The notes beneath the pieces were generated by a model that saw only the letters and a program-made list of their open reading frames with translations, had not been told where the DNA came from and did no database searches. From contig NZ_JAODNK010000025.1 in the NCBI RefSeq assembly GCF_025465275.1, positions 62,001 through 126,000 on the forward strand: a stretch of 64,000 bases of DNA. Direction: 5' to 3'. Positions 50,855 to 60,470 of the stretch are shown one piece after another. Source of the stretch: Nocardia sp. (lineage in GTDB: Bacteria; Actinomycetota; Actinomycetes; Mycobacteriales; Mycobacteriaceae). A program made the position numbers and the translations under genes. The stretch's first letter is position 1; every line of letters begins with the position of its first letter.

Positions 50855-52320
50855 GCGACACCCCCCTTCGGTCGCCGCAGCAGTTCGGTGGGCGCGTCGG
50901 TGATCGATTCCTGCGGCTTCTTCCGGACCGGGGCGGGCGCCCGCGCCGCGTCGGACACCTTGATCAGCAGCGCCACCAGCGCGTAGTTGGCCAGCAGCGA
51001 AGAGCCACCGTAGGACATGAACGGTGTGGTGAGGCCGGTCAGCGGAATCAGTTTGGTGACGCCGCCGACCACCACGAAGACCTGGATGGCGATGGTGAAG
51101 GCCAGCCCCGCCGCGAGCAGCTTGCCGAAGCTGTCGCGCACGGCGAGCGCGGTGCGGATGCCGCGAATCACGAAGACGCAGAACAGCATCAGCACGGCGG
51201 AGAGCCCGATCAGGCCCAGCTCCTCGCCGATCGCGGAAATAATGAAGTCGGTCTTGGCGAACGGCACTTGCGAGGGTCGCCCGCTACCCAGCCCGGTCCC
51301 GGCGAGACCGCCGGTGGCCAGCCCGAACAGCGACTGCGAAATCTGGTAGCCGGTGTCGTTGTAGTCGGCGAAGGGGTGCAGCCAGGTCTCGACGCGCACC
51401 CGCACATGCCCGAAGGCGTTGTAGGCGAAGACGAATCCGATGGCGAGCAGCACCGTACCGACCGCCACCCAGCCGACCCGCTCGGTCGCGATGTAGAGCA
51501 TGCACAGCACCGTGCAGAAGATGAGCAGCGACGTGCCGAGGTCCTTCTCCACCACCAGCACGCCGACGCAGACGATCCAGACCAGCAGGATCGGGCCCAT
51601 GTCCCGGGCGCGCGGCAGTTCCAGCCGGAACACGTGCTTGCCCGCGGCGGTGAACAGGTCACGCTTGGCGACCAGCACCCCCGCGAAGAAAATGATGAGC
51701 AGGATCTTCGCGAACTCGCCGGGCTGAACACTGAAGCCGGGCAGCCGAATCCAGATCTTGGCGCCGTTCACCTGAGAGAACCGGTCCGGCAGCACAGCCG
51801 GGAGGGCGAGCGCCGCCAGCCCGACCAGACCGAGCGTGTAGGCGTAGCGGGCCAGCGTGCGGTAGTCGCGCAGCAGAATCAACAGGCCCGTGAAAACCAC
51901 CATCCCCAACCCCGTCCACAGCACCTGCTGGTTGGCATCGGGGGAGGGGATGGGCTGCGAAGCGAGGAAGGCGTCCTGCTTCTCGGCCAGGTCGAGGCGA
52001 TGGATCAGCACCAGCCCGAGCCCGTTCAGCAGGGCCACGATCGGTAGTAGGAGTGGGTCCGCGAAGGGCGCGTACCGCCGCACCGCCAAATGCGCCACCC
52101 CGAACAGGGCCAGGTAGGCGGCGCCGAGTTTGGCGATCTCCCACGTGATTTCCTGTTCCTGACTGGCCTCGACCAGCACCAGCGACACCGTCGTCACCAC
52201 TGCCGCGAGACCGAGCAGCAGTAGTTCCACATTCCGCCGGGTGGACGGCGGAGGCGCGGGAGCGAATCCGCCCGGTGGACTGGGAAAGGCCCCAGCGGAC
52301 GGTGGTGCCGGTGCGGACAT
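50851..52320 (-). CDS. rodA: Shape/division SEDS polymerase RodA/FtsW
   Basis: The 489-residue protein shows the multi-helix SEDS fold with about ten to twelve transmembrane segments and the conserved 'KIWIRLPGFSVQPGEFAKILLIIFFAG', 'YNDTGYQISQSLFGLATGGLAGTGLGSGRP' and 'GLTTPFMSYGGSSLLANY' motifs. It polymerises glycan strands with PbpA as partner. It carries long N- and C-terminal cytoplasmic tails. Confidence 0.95.
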   Translation of the reverse strand: MSAPAPPSAGAFPSPPGGFAPAPPPSTRRNVELLLLGLAAVVTTVSLVLVEASQEQEITWEIAKLGAAYLALFGVAHLAVRRYAPFADPLLLPIVALLNGLGLVLIHRLDLAEKQDAFLASQPIPSPDANQQVLWTGLGMVVFTGLLILLRDYRTLARYAYTLGLVGLAALALPAVLPDRFSQVNGAKIWIRLPGFSVQPGEFAKILLIIFFAGVLVAKRDLFTAAGKHVFRLELPRARDMGPILLVWIVCVGVLVVEKDLGTSLLIFCTVLCMLYIATERVGWVAVGTVLLAIGFVFAYNAFGHVRVRVETWLHPFADYNDTGYQISQSLFGLATGGLAGTGLGSGRPSQVPFAKTDFIISAIGEELGLIGLSAVLMLFCVFVIRGIRTALAVRDSFGKLLAAGLAFTIAIQVFVVVGGVTKLIPLTGLTTPFMSYGGSSLLANYALVALLIKVSDAARAPAPVRKKPQESITDAPTELLRRPKGGVA

Positions 52321-53795
52321 CAGTCCGCCACCCTGCAGTTCTGCCCCGGCGTCTGCGGCGCGATCGTGGTGGACGGAACCGGTGAACGCGGTTCCAGCTG
52401 ATGACCGTCACCGGTGCCGGCCGGAGCGCCCGCAGCGGTGGTGGTGGTCGGCGGGGCCGGAGTGGTGCTGCCCCCGTTGGCATTCGGATCGACCGGCGGG
52501 GTGACGACCGGCGGCACCACCGGCTGCTGCTTCTCGCACGGCGGCAGCAGATCGTTGCGGGTCAGGCTCTGCAACTGCTTGACGGCGTCGTCGCGGGACC
52601 CCGGCGGCAGACCCTTGTCGACCGAATCACGCCCGGTCGGCTTCAGATCGGTGAGCTGCAGACTGCGGCAGCCCGACGGGAAATCCGCACCGGGCGAAGT
52701 CAACTGGAGATCGCCGCTGCGAGTCACGCAGGCGGACTGATCCACATCGCGAATCGAATAGCCCAGCACCGAACCCGGCAGCCCGCGCAGCACCACGACC
52801 TTGTCGTGATCGGCGCCGACATAGTAGTTGCCGCGAATCATGTTGTAGCCCACCGTGAGCCCGGCGCCGATAGCGACGAGCAGGGCGAGCGACAGTGCGA
52901 TCCAGCGGAGTTTGTGGCTTTTCTTGGGCGGTTCCGGCTCCGGCGCCTGCACGGCCCGGCGCGGTGCGGCCCGCGGCGGGCGCATGGCCGCGGCCCGACC
53001 GGCAGCGGTATTCGGCGGGGGTGTGTCTTCGTCCTCACCGGAGGCGGCGCCGGCCACGATGGGGTGGCTCTGGCCGTAATCCAGATCGATGACATCGGCG
53101 ACGACGACGGTCACATTGTCGGGACCGCCACTGCGCAGCGCCAATTCGATGAGCCGGTCGGCGGATTCGTCGGTGGTGCCCTCGCGCATGGTGTTGGCGA
53201 TGGTCTCGTCGCTGACCACATCCGACAGACCGTCGGAGCAGAGCAGATACCGATCGCCGGCGCGGGCTTCCCGCATCACCAGCGTGGGTTCGATCTCGTT
53301 GCCGGTGAGCGCCCGCATGATCAGCGACCGCTGCGGATGCGTATGCGCCTGCTCCGGGGTGATCCGGCCCTCGTCGACCAGCGACTGCACGAAGGTGTCG
53401 TCGCGGGTGATCTGGGTGAGTTCACCATTGCGGAGCATGTAGCCGCGGGAGTCACCGATATGGGCCAGACCGAGTTTGCGGCCGGCGAACAGGATGGCGG
53501 TGAGCGTGGTGCCCATGCCGTCGAGTTCCGGTTCCTCCTCGACCTGATCGGCGATGGAGGCATTGCCTTCGTGCACAGCACGATCGAGCTTGCCGAGCAG
53601 ATCGTCGCCGGGCTCGTCGTCGTCGAGATGGGCCAGCGCCGCGATCATCAACTGGGAGGCGACTTCACCGGCGGCGTGGCCGCCCATACCGTCCGCGAGG
53701 GCGAGCAATCTCGCACCGGCGTAGACGGAATCCTCGTTATTGGCTCTGACGAGACCACGGTCGCTGCGCGCTGCATAGCGGAGAACAAGAGTCAC
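52320..53795 (-). CDS. pstP: PP2C-type Ser/Thr phosphatase PstP
   Basis: The 491-residue protein starts with the PP2C motifs 'SDRGLVRANNED', 'ADGMGGHAAGE', 'HIGDSRGYML' and 'SDGLSDVV', ending with 'DNVTVVVADV'. A Pro/Ala linker precedes one transmembrane helix ('LRWIALSLALLVAIGAGLTVGY') and an extracellular domain with a Pro/Thr-rich tail. It removes phosphates placed by PknA and PknB. It overlaps the genes on either side by 1-4 bp. Confidence 0.95.
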   Translation of the reverse strand: MTLVLRYAARSDRGLVRANNEDSVYAGARLLALADGMGGHAAGEVASQLMIAALAHLDDDEPGDDLLGKLDRAVHEGNASIADQVEEEPELDGMGTTLTAILFAGRKLGLAHIGDSRGYMLRNGELTQITRDDTFVQSLVDEGRITPEQAHTHPQRSLIMRALTGNEIEPTLVMREARAGDRYLLCSDGLSDVVSDETIANTMREGTTDESADRLIELALRSGGPDNVTVVVADVIDLDYGQSHPIVAGAASGEDEDTPPPNTAAGRAAAMRPPRAAPRRAVQAPEPEPPKKSHKLRWIALSLALLVAIGAGLTVGYNMIRGNYYVGADHDKVVVLRGLPGSVLGYSIRDVDQSACVTRSGDLQLTSPGADFPSGCRSLQLTDLKPTGRDSVDKGLPPGSRDDAVKQLQSLTRNDLLPPCEKQQPVVPPVVTPPVDPNANGGSTTPAPPTTTTAAGAPAGTGDGHQLEPRSPVPSTTIAPQTPGQNCRVAD

Positions 53796-54259
53796 GATCG
53801 CAGCTCGATCACAGTCTTCCCGACACGGACAGGGGTGCCGAGTGAAACTCGCACCGGGGTGGTGACCTTCGACCGGTCGAGGTAGGTCCCGTTGGTGGAA
53901 CCGAGATCCTCGACATACCAGTCCTCCCCGCGCGGCGAGAGTCGCGCATGACGGGTGGAGGCGTAGTCGTCGGTGAGGACCAGTGTGGAATCGTCCGCGC
54001 GCCCGATCAGCACCGGCTGTGTGCCGAGTGTGATGCGAGTGCCGGCGAGTGAACCCTGAGTCACCACGAGATATTTGGCGCCCTTCTGGCCTCGGCGCAG
54101 GGATGGGAGCACCGCGGAACCACCTTGGGACCGAGGTGCGACCCGAATGCCGGAGGCCGCGTAGATATCACTGCGCAAGGTCCGGAGCACGGCCCATACG
54201 AACAGCCACAACAACAGCAGGAACCCCGCACGGGTGAGTTGCAGGATCAATCCCTGCAC
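53792..54259 (-). CDS. fhaB: FHA-domain protein FhaB (FipA)
   Basis: The 155-residue protein has a short hydrophobic N-terminal helix ('LTRAGFLLLLWLFVWAVL') and a C-terminal FHA domain ('[42 protein letters not shown]'), whose 'STRHA' and 'GSTNGT' motifs bind phosphothreonine. In mycobacteria it links phosphorylation to division proteins FtsZ and FtsQ. It starts the overlapping run with pstP. Confidence 0.93.
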   Translation of the reverse strand: MQGLILQLTRAGFLLLLWLFVWAVLRTLRSDIYAASGIRVAPRSQGGSAVLPSLRRGQKGAKYLVVTQGSLAGTRITLGTQPVLIGRADDSTLVLTDDYASTRHARLSPRGEDWYVEDLGSTNGTYLDRSKVTTPVRVSLGTPVRVGKTVIELRS

Positions 54260-54464
54260 GGTGCTCCACCTCCTGTTCGACCATGTCGTACGTACGGGCT
54301 GTCGATACGGAAAAAGCTCCGCGGACCCGCAACCGGTTGCTGGTCAGCGCGGCCCTGCGCCACCGTGAGTATTGGCAGCATCATAGGGCCGTAGACCGGT
54401 TGCGATCACGATACGACCGAGGAATCTCGAGCCATATCGTGACCTGCTTCGCGAGCTTACGGGA

Positions 54465-55934
54465 TCAGACGATCCGGATCAGGATCTCGGAATGCCCGGC
54501 GCGGATGACATCCCCGTCCGCGAGCTGCCAATCCTGTACGGGAGAGCCGTTGACCAGCGTCCCATTGGTGGAACCCAGATCCGAGAGCATCGCGGTCTGG
54601 CCGTCCCATCGAACTTCGATGTGGCGCCGCGAAACTCCGGTATCGGGCAGCCGGAAGTGCGCGTCCTGGCCGCGGCCGATGATGTTGCTGCCTTCGCGCA
54701 ACTGGTACGTGCGGCCGGAGCCGTCGTCCAGCTGCAGGGTGGCGGAGTAGCCCGAGGCAGCGCGGGCGGCAGGAGCGGCATACCCGGCCTGCTGGCCGTA
54801 GCCCGGCTGCTGGGCATAGCCCTGCTCGTCGGCATAGCCCTGCTCGTACCCGGCCGGCTGCTGGCCGTACGCGGGGTCGGCATAGCCCGGCTGCTGGCCG
54901 TACGCCTGCTCGGGCTGCTGCCCGTAGGCCTGGTCGGCGTAGCCGGGCTGCTGGGCATAGCCCTGCTGCTGCCCGTAGCCCTGCTGCTCGTACGCCTGCT
55001 GGCCGTAGCCCGGCTCGGCATACCCCGGCTGGCCGGGCTCGGCGTAGCCCTGCTGGTAACCCTGCTCGGCGTAGCCCTGCTCGTATCCGGCGGGCTGCTG
55101 CTGCCCGTAGGCCTGGTCGGCGTACCCGGGCTGCTGCCCGTAGGCCTGATCGGCGTACCCGGGCTGCTGCCCGTAGCCCGGCTCGGCATAACCGCCCTGC
55201 GGAGCCGCGCCGTATCCGGCACCGCCCTGCTGCTGGTTGTAGTCGTAGCCGTTCTGGTACTCGCCGTAGCCCTGCTGATCGGGCGCGGCATAGCCGGGCT
55301 GATCGGGGTACTGCGACTGCGCCGGTGCACCGCCGCGGCCGTATTCGCCGTAGCCCTGCGGAGCCGGACGGCTCGCGGGCGGGGGCGCGTACCCGCGGGA
55401 ACGTGGATCGGACTCCGCGGGCTCACGACTCGGGTCGTAGCCTGAGTTCTGCGTCATGGGGCCAGCTCCTGGTTGCGGGTTGGGTCGTGGTGTGCGTTCA
55501 GGTGCCGGCGCCGGACCCGCCCGGCGCTCGGCGGTTCCGCCGACGGCGTCCGGGTCCACACGGCCGCGTGTCCTGAACTGTCCGGTGTGCAGCGTAGGGG
55601 ATGCCTCGAACTCCACGTGCACTTCGCCGTACGTCTGCCAGCCTTGCTCACGGATGTAGTCCTGTAAGTGTTTGCCGAAAGCCCGCACGGCGAGGTCGTG
55701 GTCGGCCTGTCCCTCGCCCTGGACGAGCTGCCCCAGGTCCGACTCGCTGATGGTGATGACGTAGCTGTTCGGAGCCAGCAGATGTCCGTTGCCGAGGTCC
55801 TGGATATGGTCCGCCGCCTCGCGCTGCAGCGCGGCTTCGACCTCCTGTGGAACCACGCTGCCGCCGAAGGCACGGGCGAAGGCGTCACCGACAGCACCCT
55901 GGAGGCGACGTTCGAATCGCGAAACGATCCCCAT
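54465..55934 (-). CDS. fhaA: FHA-domain protein FhaA with DUF3662 and Q/G/Y repeats
   Basis: The 489-residue protein has an N-terminal DUF3662 domain ('[18 protein letters not shown]', '[24 protein letters not shown]'), a very long low-complexity middle (about residues 170-390) of '[11 protein letters not shown]'-type repeats, and a C-terminal FHA domain ('[29 protein letters not shown]', 'GSTNGTLV'). It binds phosphorylated partners such as the MviN pseudokinase and PknB. The repeat region is longer than I would expect from mycobacterial FhaA. Confidence 0.92.
   Translation of the reverse strand: MGIVSRFERRLQGAVGDAFARAFGGSVVPQEVEAALQREAADHIQDLGNGHLLAPNSYVITISESDLGQLVQGEGQADHDLAVRAFGKHLQDYIREQGWQTYGEVHVEFEASPTLHTGQFRTRGRVDPDAVGGTAERRAGPAPAPERTPRPNPQPGAGPMTQNSGYDPSREPAESDPRSRGYAPPPASRPAPQGYGEYGRGGAPAQSQYPDQPGYAAPDQQGYGEYQNGYDYNQQQGGAGYGAAPQGGYAEPGYGQQPGYADQAYGQQPGYADQAYGQQQPAGYEQGYAEQGYQQGYAEPGQPGYAEPGYGQQAYEQQGYGQQQGYAQQPGYADQAYGQQPEQAYGQQPGYADPAYGQQPAGYEQGYADEQGYAQQPGYGQQAGYAAPAARAASGYSATLQLDDGSGRTYQLREGSNIIGRGQDAHFRLPDTGVSRRHIEVRWDGQTAMLSDLGSTNGTLVNGSPVQDWQLADGDVIRAGHSEILIRIV
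54780..55310 (-). repeat. Q/G/Y/A-rich repeat tract in fhaA
   Basis: Degenerate units of about 8-12 residues ('[11 protein letters not shown]', '[17 protein letters not shown]') repeat across roughly 180 codons. The DNA is correspondingly repetitive (many GTAGCCCGG-like words). The tract is predicted disordered and could slip in length between strains. Confidence 0.75.
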
Positions 55935-56204
55935 CGCCCCTCCTCTCGGGTCAGGACGCTCCCTCGAGTGCGGTTACATCGAAGGTGAGCGCGCGGCGTG
56001 TCTGGTCTCCTGGCAACGTAGGCGGCACGCGGACATGGCGTGTCGCCGCAGGGACACGGTGATTGCATGATATCCACCATCGTCCACCCCTGTAACTCCT
56101 GGAAACGGGTCAGGGTTCCCGTGCGGGCATCCGCCGCCCCCAGCGCCGGTTACCTCGTGATTTCGTTTTGGCACACGGGCCGTGATACGTTCTTCGGGTC
56201 GCTC

Positions 56205-56287
56205 GGGCGAGTGGCGGAATGGCAGACGCGCTGGCTTCAGGTGCCAGTATCCGAAAGGATGTGGGGGTTCAAGTCCCCCTTCGCCCA
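56205..56287 (+). tRNA. tRNA-Leu(CAG)
   Basis: Acceptor GGGCGAG (56205-56211) pairs with TTCGCCC (56280-56286), discriminator A 56287. The anticodon loop TTCAGGT in stem CTGGC/GCCAG gives anticodon CAG. A long class II variable arm (ATCCGAAAGGAT) and a perfect T-arm (GGGGG, TTCAAGT, CCCCC) follow. The 3' CCA is not encoded. This is the usual tRNA-Leu of the fhaA-pknB region. Confidence 0.95.
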
Positions 56288-56291
56288 CAAA

Positions 56292-56328
56292 CAGTAGGCC
56301 CGATCCGGAATCCGGATCGGGCCTACTG
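56292..56328 (+). terminator. Perfect 18-bp hairpin after tRNA-Leu
   Basis: Arms 56292-56309 and 56311-56328 are exact reverse complements around a single base. There is no T-run, but its place 5 bp after the tRNA fits a strong terminator, and it may act on both strands. Confidence 0.7.
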
Positions 56329-57033
56329 CCGTCTTTGGGCTGGCACCGTCTAGGTCTAGCTGTGTCTTTGTCAGGTCTGACTGTGTCTTTGTCCTGGTCG
56401 CGGGCCGTGCCCGCCGCACCCGCTGGCGGCTTGCGTGTAGGTTGCCGAAGCCGCAGGTCAGACCAGGTGTGACGAAGATCGCAACCATGGTGTGAACTCC
56501 TCGGCCGAGGCGTTGCCGGATGGCCTCCGACGGTCCGCGGAGGGGTGGAAATCGATTGCCGGAAGGTGTCGCATCGGGTATGCGCCCGATTTTCTTCGAC
56601 CATTGCCTGACGGGCATTAAGTCAAAACAGAGTTAAACAAACTTGCAGTCTGTTTCCCCCGAAGCGACTGCTCGGCAATGGTGCTGAGCAGGTGAGAAAC
56701 ACCAGCTTAACGTGGGTTGAACCGCTTGTGATGAGTAATGGCCGGACTAATCGGCAAACCATTCGACAGGGGTTCTCACGGTGCACGTGCAAGTGGTCGA
56801 AACGAGTGCGTGAACGGTACCGCGCGGGTGGTTTCATTAGCCTCCGCAGACTGCCGGCAACGTAGAAGCTGGACATTAGCGGACCGCTCGACTTGCCTTC
56901 GCGCAAAGGGTATTTCACCTGGTCGCGTTATACGCCCGGTGAGCAAGTCGGAGGTTGCGTAGCCATAACGTTTGTGTAGAGTCAACGGTAACGCTGGCCG
57001 CAGCTGAGCCGGACTCGCTGCGGCCAGTGGAAA
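56329..57033. other. Gene-free region between tRNA-Leu and the SpoIIM-like gene
   Basis: About 700 bp without a convincing gene on either strand. A direct repeat CTGTGTCTTTGTC occurs twice near 56362-56397. The stretch 56600-56960 is less GC-rich than its surroundings, contains AT-rich words, and small frames there lack family likeness or ribosome-binding sites. It may hold a promoter or small RNA, but I see no clear signal. Confidence 0.4.
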
Positions 57034-58131
57034 TCACTTCCGGGCCGTTGCCACCAGCGTCGAACGTGTCGCTCCCGCAACCGGATCCGGGTCGCCCCCG
57101 AGTGAATTGCTCGGGGTGCGCATTGGATTGCCCGACATGTGCTCGGGCCCATTCGGTGGGTGTCCCGCCGCTTCCGCAGTCTCCTGCTCCAGCACCGCGC
57201 GCCGCCCCAGCCCGAACACATAAGCCAGGAAACCGAGTTCGGCGAGCGCCCCGATTCCGATCCGGACCGCTGTCGGCAGGCCGCTCGGTGTGACAAAACC
57301 TTCGATGAATCCCGAGACCAGCAGCACCACGACCAGGCCCAGAGCGATAGCGGCGGTCGCGCGGCCCTGCCGGGCGAGGGCCTGCGGGCGGGACTCCCGG
57401 CCCGGATCGATCAGTGTCCAGCCCAGTTTCAGGCCCGCGCCGCCGGCCACGAAAATGGCGGTCAGCTCCAGCATTCCGTGCGGCAGGATGTAGCCGAAGA
57501 AGGCGTCCAGGCGCCCGGCGTCGGACATCAGACCGGCGCTGATGCCCACATTGAGGGCATTCATGGCCATCACGTACACCGCGGGCAGGATGAGTACCCC
57601 CGTGAACAGTGACATGGCGGCCACGGTCGCATTATTGGTCCACACCTGCGCCGCGAAAGCGTCGTGCGGGTGCTCGTAGTAATAGGTCTCGAATTCGCCA
57701 CCGGGGCGGGTCAGTGTGTCCGTATCGGTATCGAGGCCCAGACTGCGGCGCGCGGATTCGGAGTTGGCGACCCAGGCGCCGACCGCGGTGGAGGCGACCA
57801 GGAACACCGTCGCCACCGTCACCCACCACGGCCATGCCCGGTAGACGGCCGCCGGGAAGCGGTGTGTGAAGAAGTGGCCGATTTCGCGCAGGGTATCGAT
57901 GCGCGCGCCCAGGACTCGGCCGCGGGCCCGGGTGAGTACCGCGGAGAGGCCGGCCACCAGTTCCGCCTCGGCGGTTCCGGACTGCAGGCGGGCCAGCTGC
58001 TGGGAGGTCAGCCGGTACAGGCGTACCAGTTCGTCGGATTCGGCGCCGGTGAGTTTCTTGCGGCGGGTCGCCAAGTGGTCCAGGCGATCCCAGGAAGGTT
58101 TGTGCAGGAACGTATACGCGTCCAGGTCCAT
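57034..58131 (-). CDS. SpoIIM-family membrane protein (DUF95)
   Basis: The 365-residue protein has a cytoplasmic helical N terminus ('WDRLDHLATRRKKLTGAESDELVRLYR', 'RVLGARIDTLREIGHFF'), then about five transmembrane helices with the family block 'NNATVAAMSLFTGVLILPAVYVMAMNALNVG' and 'ILPHGMLELTAIFVAGGAGL'. It matches the stage II sporulation protein M family, found in non-sporulating actinobacteria beside RDD, DUF58 and MoxR genes (Rv3694c-like). Function is unknown. Divergent from the RDD gene. Confidence 0.88.
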   Translation of the reverse strand: MDLDAYTFLHKPSWDRLDHLATRRKKLTGAESDELVRLYRLTSQQLARLQSGTAEAELVAGLSAVLTRARGRVLGARIDTLREIGHFFTHRFPAAVYRAWPWWVTVATVFLVASTAVGAWVANSESARRSLGLDTDTDTLTRPGGEFETYYYEHPHDAFAAQVWTNNATVAAMSLFTGVLILPAVYVMAMNALNVGISAGLMSDAGRLDAFFGYILPHGMLELTAIFVAGGAGLKLGWTLIDPGRESRPQALARQGRATAAIALGLVVVLLVSGFIEGFVTPSGLPTAVRIGIGALAELGFLAYVFGLGRRAVLEQETAEAAGHPPNGPEHMSGNPMRTPSNSLGGDPDPVAGATRSTLVATARK

Positions 58132-58190
58132 CGGTTGCCTTCCTGTGCCTTGGCTCGGAAGAATGCTAGTCGCCCCCCACCAGGAGTGAC

Positions 58191-58982
58191 ATGGCCCTTT
58201 TCACCACCGGCGAGGCAGTCGCCGTCGAACTGCCGATCGCACGCATCCCCACGCGGGCCGCGGCGTTCCTGCTCGACCTGTCCGTCCAGCTGCTCTGCGG
58301 GCTGGTGCTCGTCCCCGGTAGCCAGGTCCTGCTGGGCTGGTGGGGCGCGGATTCGGCCTGGCGCGCGACCGCCGTGATCGTGAGCGTTGTCACGGTACTG
58401 ATCGGCTATCCGGTGCTGAGTGAAACCCTCACGCGCGGAAGGTCGCTCGGCAAGATGGCGCTGGGCCTGCGCGTGGTGCGCGGCGACGGCGGGCCGATCG
58501 ATTTCCGGCACGCGGTCACCCGTGGCCTCGCCGGCATCGTGGACTTCTGGGCGCTGGGCACCGGTCTCATCGCCGTCGTGGTGTCGCTGTGCTCGCCCAA
58601 CGCCCGCCGCGTCGGTGATGCCCTCGCCGGAACGGTGGTCGTGCACGATCGCAGCCGACTGCCCTTCGCGGCGCTGGCCGTTCCGCCGCCGTGGCTGCAG
58701 GGCTGGGCCCGCCAACTCGAACTCTCCGGCCTCTCCGACGAATTGGCGCTCGCCGTGCGCCGCTACCTGATCCGCTTCCGCACCCTGACCCCGATCGTCC
58801 AGGACCAGCTGGGCCGCACGCTGGTCCTCACGGTCTGCGCGCGCCTGCAAACGCCGCCCCCCAACGGCTATCCGCCCCTGATGATCCTGGGCGCCGTCCT
58901 GGCCGAACGCCAGCGCCGCGCCTTCCCGCCCCCGCCCCCGCCCCAACCCACCCGGCCTGCATACGCCCGCGCCGTGGCCTGA
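58191..58982 (+). CDS. RDD-family membrane protein
   Basis: The 263-residue protein starts at ATG 58191 and carries an RDD-type domain: 'IPTRAAAFLLDLSVQLLCGLVL', a second helix 'TAVIVSVVTVLIGYPVL', 'TRGRSLGKMALGLRVVRGDGGPIDFRHAVTRGL' (the GRSLGK motif) and a third helix. The cytoplasmic C-terminal ~110 residues are Pro-rich. It is divergent from the SpoIIM gene by 59 bp. It is the Rv3695-like partner of that set. Confidence 0.85.
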   Translation: MALFTTGEAVAVELPIARIPTRAAAFLLDLSVQLLCGLVLVPGSQVLLGWWGADSAWRATAVIVSVVTVLIGYPVLSETLTRGRSLGKMALGLRVVRGDGGPIDFRHAVTRGLAGIVDFWALGTGLIAVVVSLCSPNARRVGDALAGTVVVHDRSRLPFAALAVPPPWLQGWARQLELSGLSDELALAVRRYLIRFRTLTPIVQDQLGRTLVLTVCARLQTPPPNGYPPLMILGAVLAERQRRAFPPPPPPQPTRPAYARAVA

Positions 58983-59030
58983 AGACCGCTCCTCGCGACG
59001 CCACCCCCGTCACCGCCTCGTCACCACTCC

Positions 59031-59147
59031 CGTCATCCCGGCATGCTTTCGGCCGGGATCCACTGCTACAGCACAAGTCTCGCCGGAGTGGATCCCGGCC
59101 GAAAGCGCGCAGGGATGACGAGGGGTTGCCGCGCCGGGATGACGAGG
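59031..59147. repeat. Dispersed inverted-repeat element between RDD and DUF58 genes
   Basis: Left arm 59031-59064 and right arm 59086-59120 are complementary at roughly 90% of positions, both built on CATCCC..CTTTCGGCCGGGATCCAC. A partial third copy (GCCGGGATGACGAGG) lies at 59133-59147. It sits in a convergent intergenic space, so it may act as a terminator. Its form is that of a REP/MITE-like dispersed repeat. Confidence 0.75.
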
Positions 59148-59171
59148 GATTGTTCCGGTACGGCGGGGTAT

Positions 59172-60467
59172 TTACAGCAGGCCGGTCTGCTTGAGTTCCA
59201 GATATTCGTCGGCGAGGGCGGCAGGCAGTTTGTCCGGGGATTCGGTGATGACGCGGACGCCCATGCGGCGCAGGGTTTCCCGGGCTACCGCGTGCTCGGT
59301 GAGGATGTTTTCGGCGGCGGCCGCGGTGTAGAGGTCGTCGAGGGTGGAGCGGCGGGCGGCGGCGGCTGCCACGTCCGGATCGGTGACGGAGACGATCAGG
59401 ACGCGGTGGCGGCGGGACAGGACGGGGAGGACGGGGAGCAGGCCCTCCTGCACGGTAGCGGCGTCCAGGTGCGTGAACCACACCACCAGGCTGCGGCGGC
59501 GGGCGCGCTGCAGGGTGGTGCGGAGCAGGCCCTGATAGTCGGTGTCGACCAGTTGCGGTGCTACCCCGGCGAGGGCGTGCATGAGCTTGAGCTGCAGGCG
59601 TTTTCCGCCGACGCCGCGTACTTCGGCGCGCAGCGTGCGGTCGTAGGCGAGCAGGTCCACCGAATCGCCGCCCGCGGCCGCGAGACCGCCGAGCAGCAGG
59701 GCGGCCTCGATGGTGGCGTCCAGGCGGGTGCCGTCACCGACGCGGCCCGCGCTCACGCGGCCGGTGTCGAGCAGCATGACCACGTGCCGATTGCGTTCCG
59801 GCCGCCAGGTGCGCACCAGCACATCATTGGCGCGGGCGGTGGCCCGCCAATCGATGGTGCGGACGTCGTCGCCGGCCACGTATTCGCGGAAGGAATCGAA
59901 TTCGGTGCCCTGCCCGCGCCGGTTGGTGGTGTTGCGGCCCTCGAGGTGTTGCAGCTGTTTGACTTTGGAGGCGAGCACTTTCTCGCTGCGGAACGGCGGC
60001 AGGGCGCGCAGCCGGGCCGGGACCTCGCGCCGCCGTTGCCGTCCGGCCAGGCCGAGCGGGCCGAGCAGGCGCACGGTGACCGGCCCGGCGGCGCGGTCGC
60101 CCCGGTATTCGGGGGTCAGTTCGGTGTGCAGTCGAATCCTGGTGTTGGGCGGCAGATTCACGGTGTGCGCGTGATTGCGGGGCTGGGCACTGGCGGGCCA
60201 GTCGTCCCAGAGCGTGCCGCGCAGGGTGCGATCGCCGGTGTTCAGCGCGATCAGCTCCACCTCGATACCGCGCCCGGTGCGCACGGTGGTGAGCGCCGCC
60301 CGCGAAAGCTGCAGTGCACCGGGGGAACCCAGCAGCAGCAGATCCGCCAGCACCAGTGCCCCGAGCAGCGCCGTCGCCAGCAGCACGCCCGCCCAGGACG
60401 GCAGCACGAAGGTGACGAAGAGTGCGGCGACGCCCGCCGCGACGGCCAGCCGGCCGGTGACGACCAC
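59172..60467 (-). CDS. DUF58 domain protein (MoxR partner)
   Basis: The 431-residue protein has two N-terminal hydrophobic helices ('LAVAAGVAALFVTFVLPSWAGVLLATALLGALVLADLLLL'), a beta-rich middle and a von Willebrand-like DUF58 core with 'GTEFDSFREYVAGDDVRTIDWRATARANDVLVRTW' and 'VVMLLDTGRVSAGR'. Such proteins act with MoxR AAA+ ATPases, proposed as chaperone-like assemblies. The start is 3 bp after the moxR stop, so the genes are co-transcribed. Confidence 0.88.
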   Translation of the reverse strand: MVVTGRLAVAAGVAALFVTFVLPSWAGVLLATALLGALVLADLLLLGSPGALQLSRAALTTVRTGRGIEVELIALNTGDRTLRGTLWDDWPASAQPRNHAHTVNLPPNTRIRLHTELTPEYRGDRAAGPVTVRLLGPLGLAGRQRRREVPARLRALPPFRSEKVLASKVKQLQHLEGRNTTNRRGQGTEFDSFREYVAGDDVRTIDWRATARANDVLVRTWRPERNRHVVMLLDTGRVSAGRVGDGTRLDATIEAALLLGGLAAAGGDSVDLLAYDRTLRAEVRGVGGKRLQLKLMHALAGVAPQLVDTDYQGLLRTTLQRARRRSLVVWFTHLDAATVQEGLLPVLPVLSRRHRVLIVSVTDPDVAAAAARRSTLDDLYTAAAAENILTEHAVARETLRRMGVRVITESPDKLPAALADEYLELKQTGLL

Positions 60468-60470
60468 CGT

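Noticed and set aside
55974..56617. Leftward ORFs with 'GLEPPHPFGYWHLKPARLPFRHSPE' and 'GDLNPHILSDTGT' type strings
   Set aside because: They lie antisense to tRNA-Leu and are a well-known annotation artefact.
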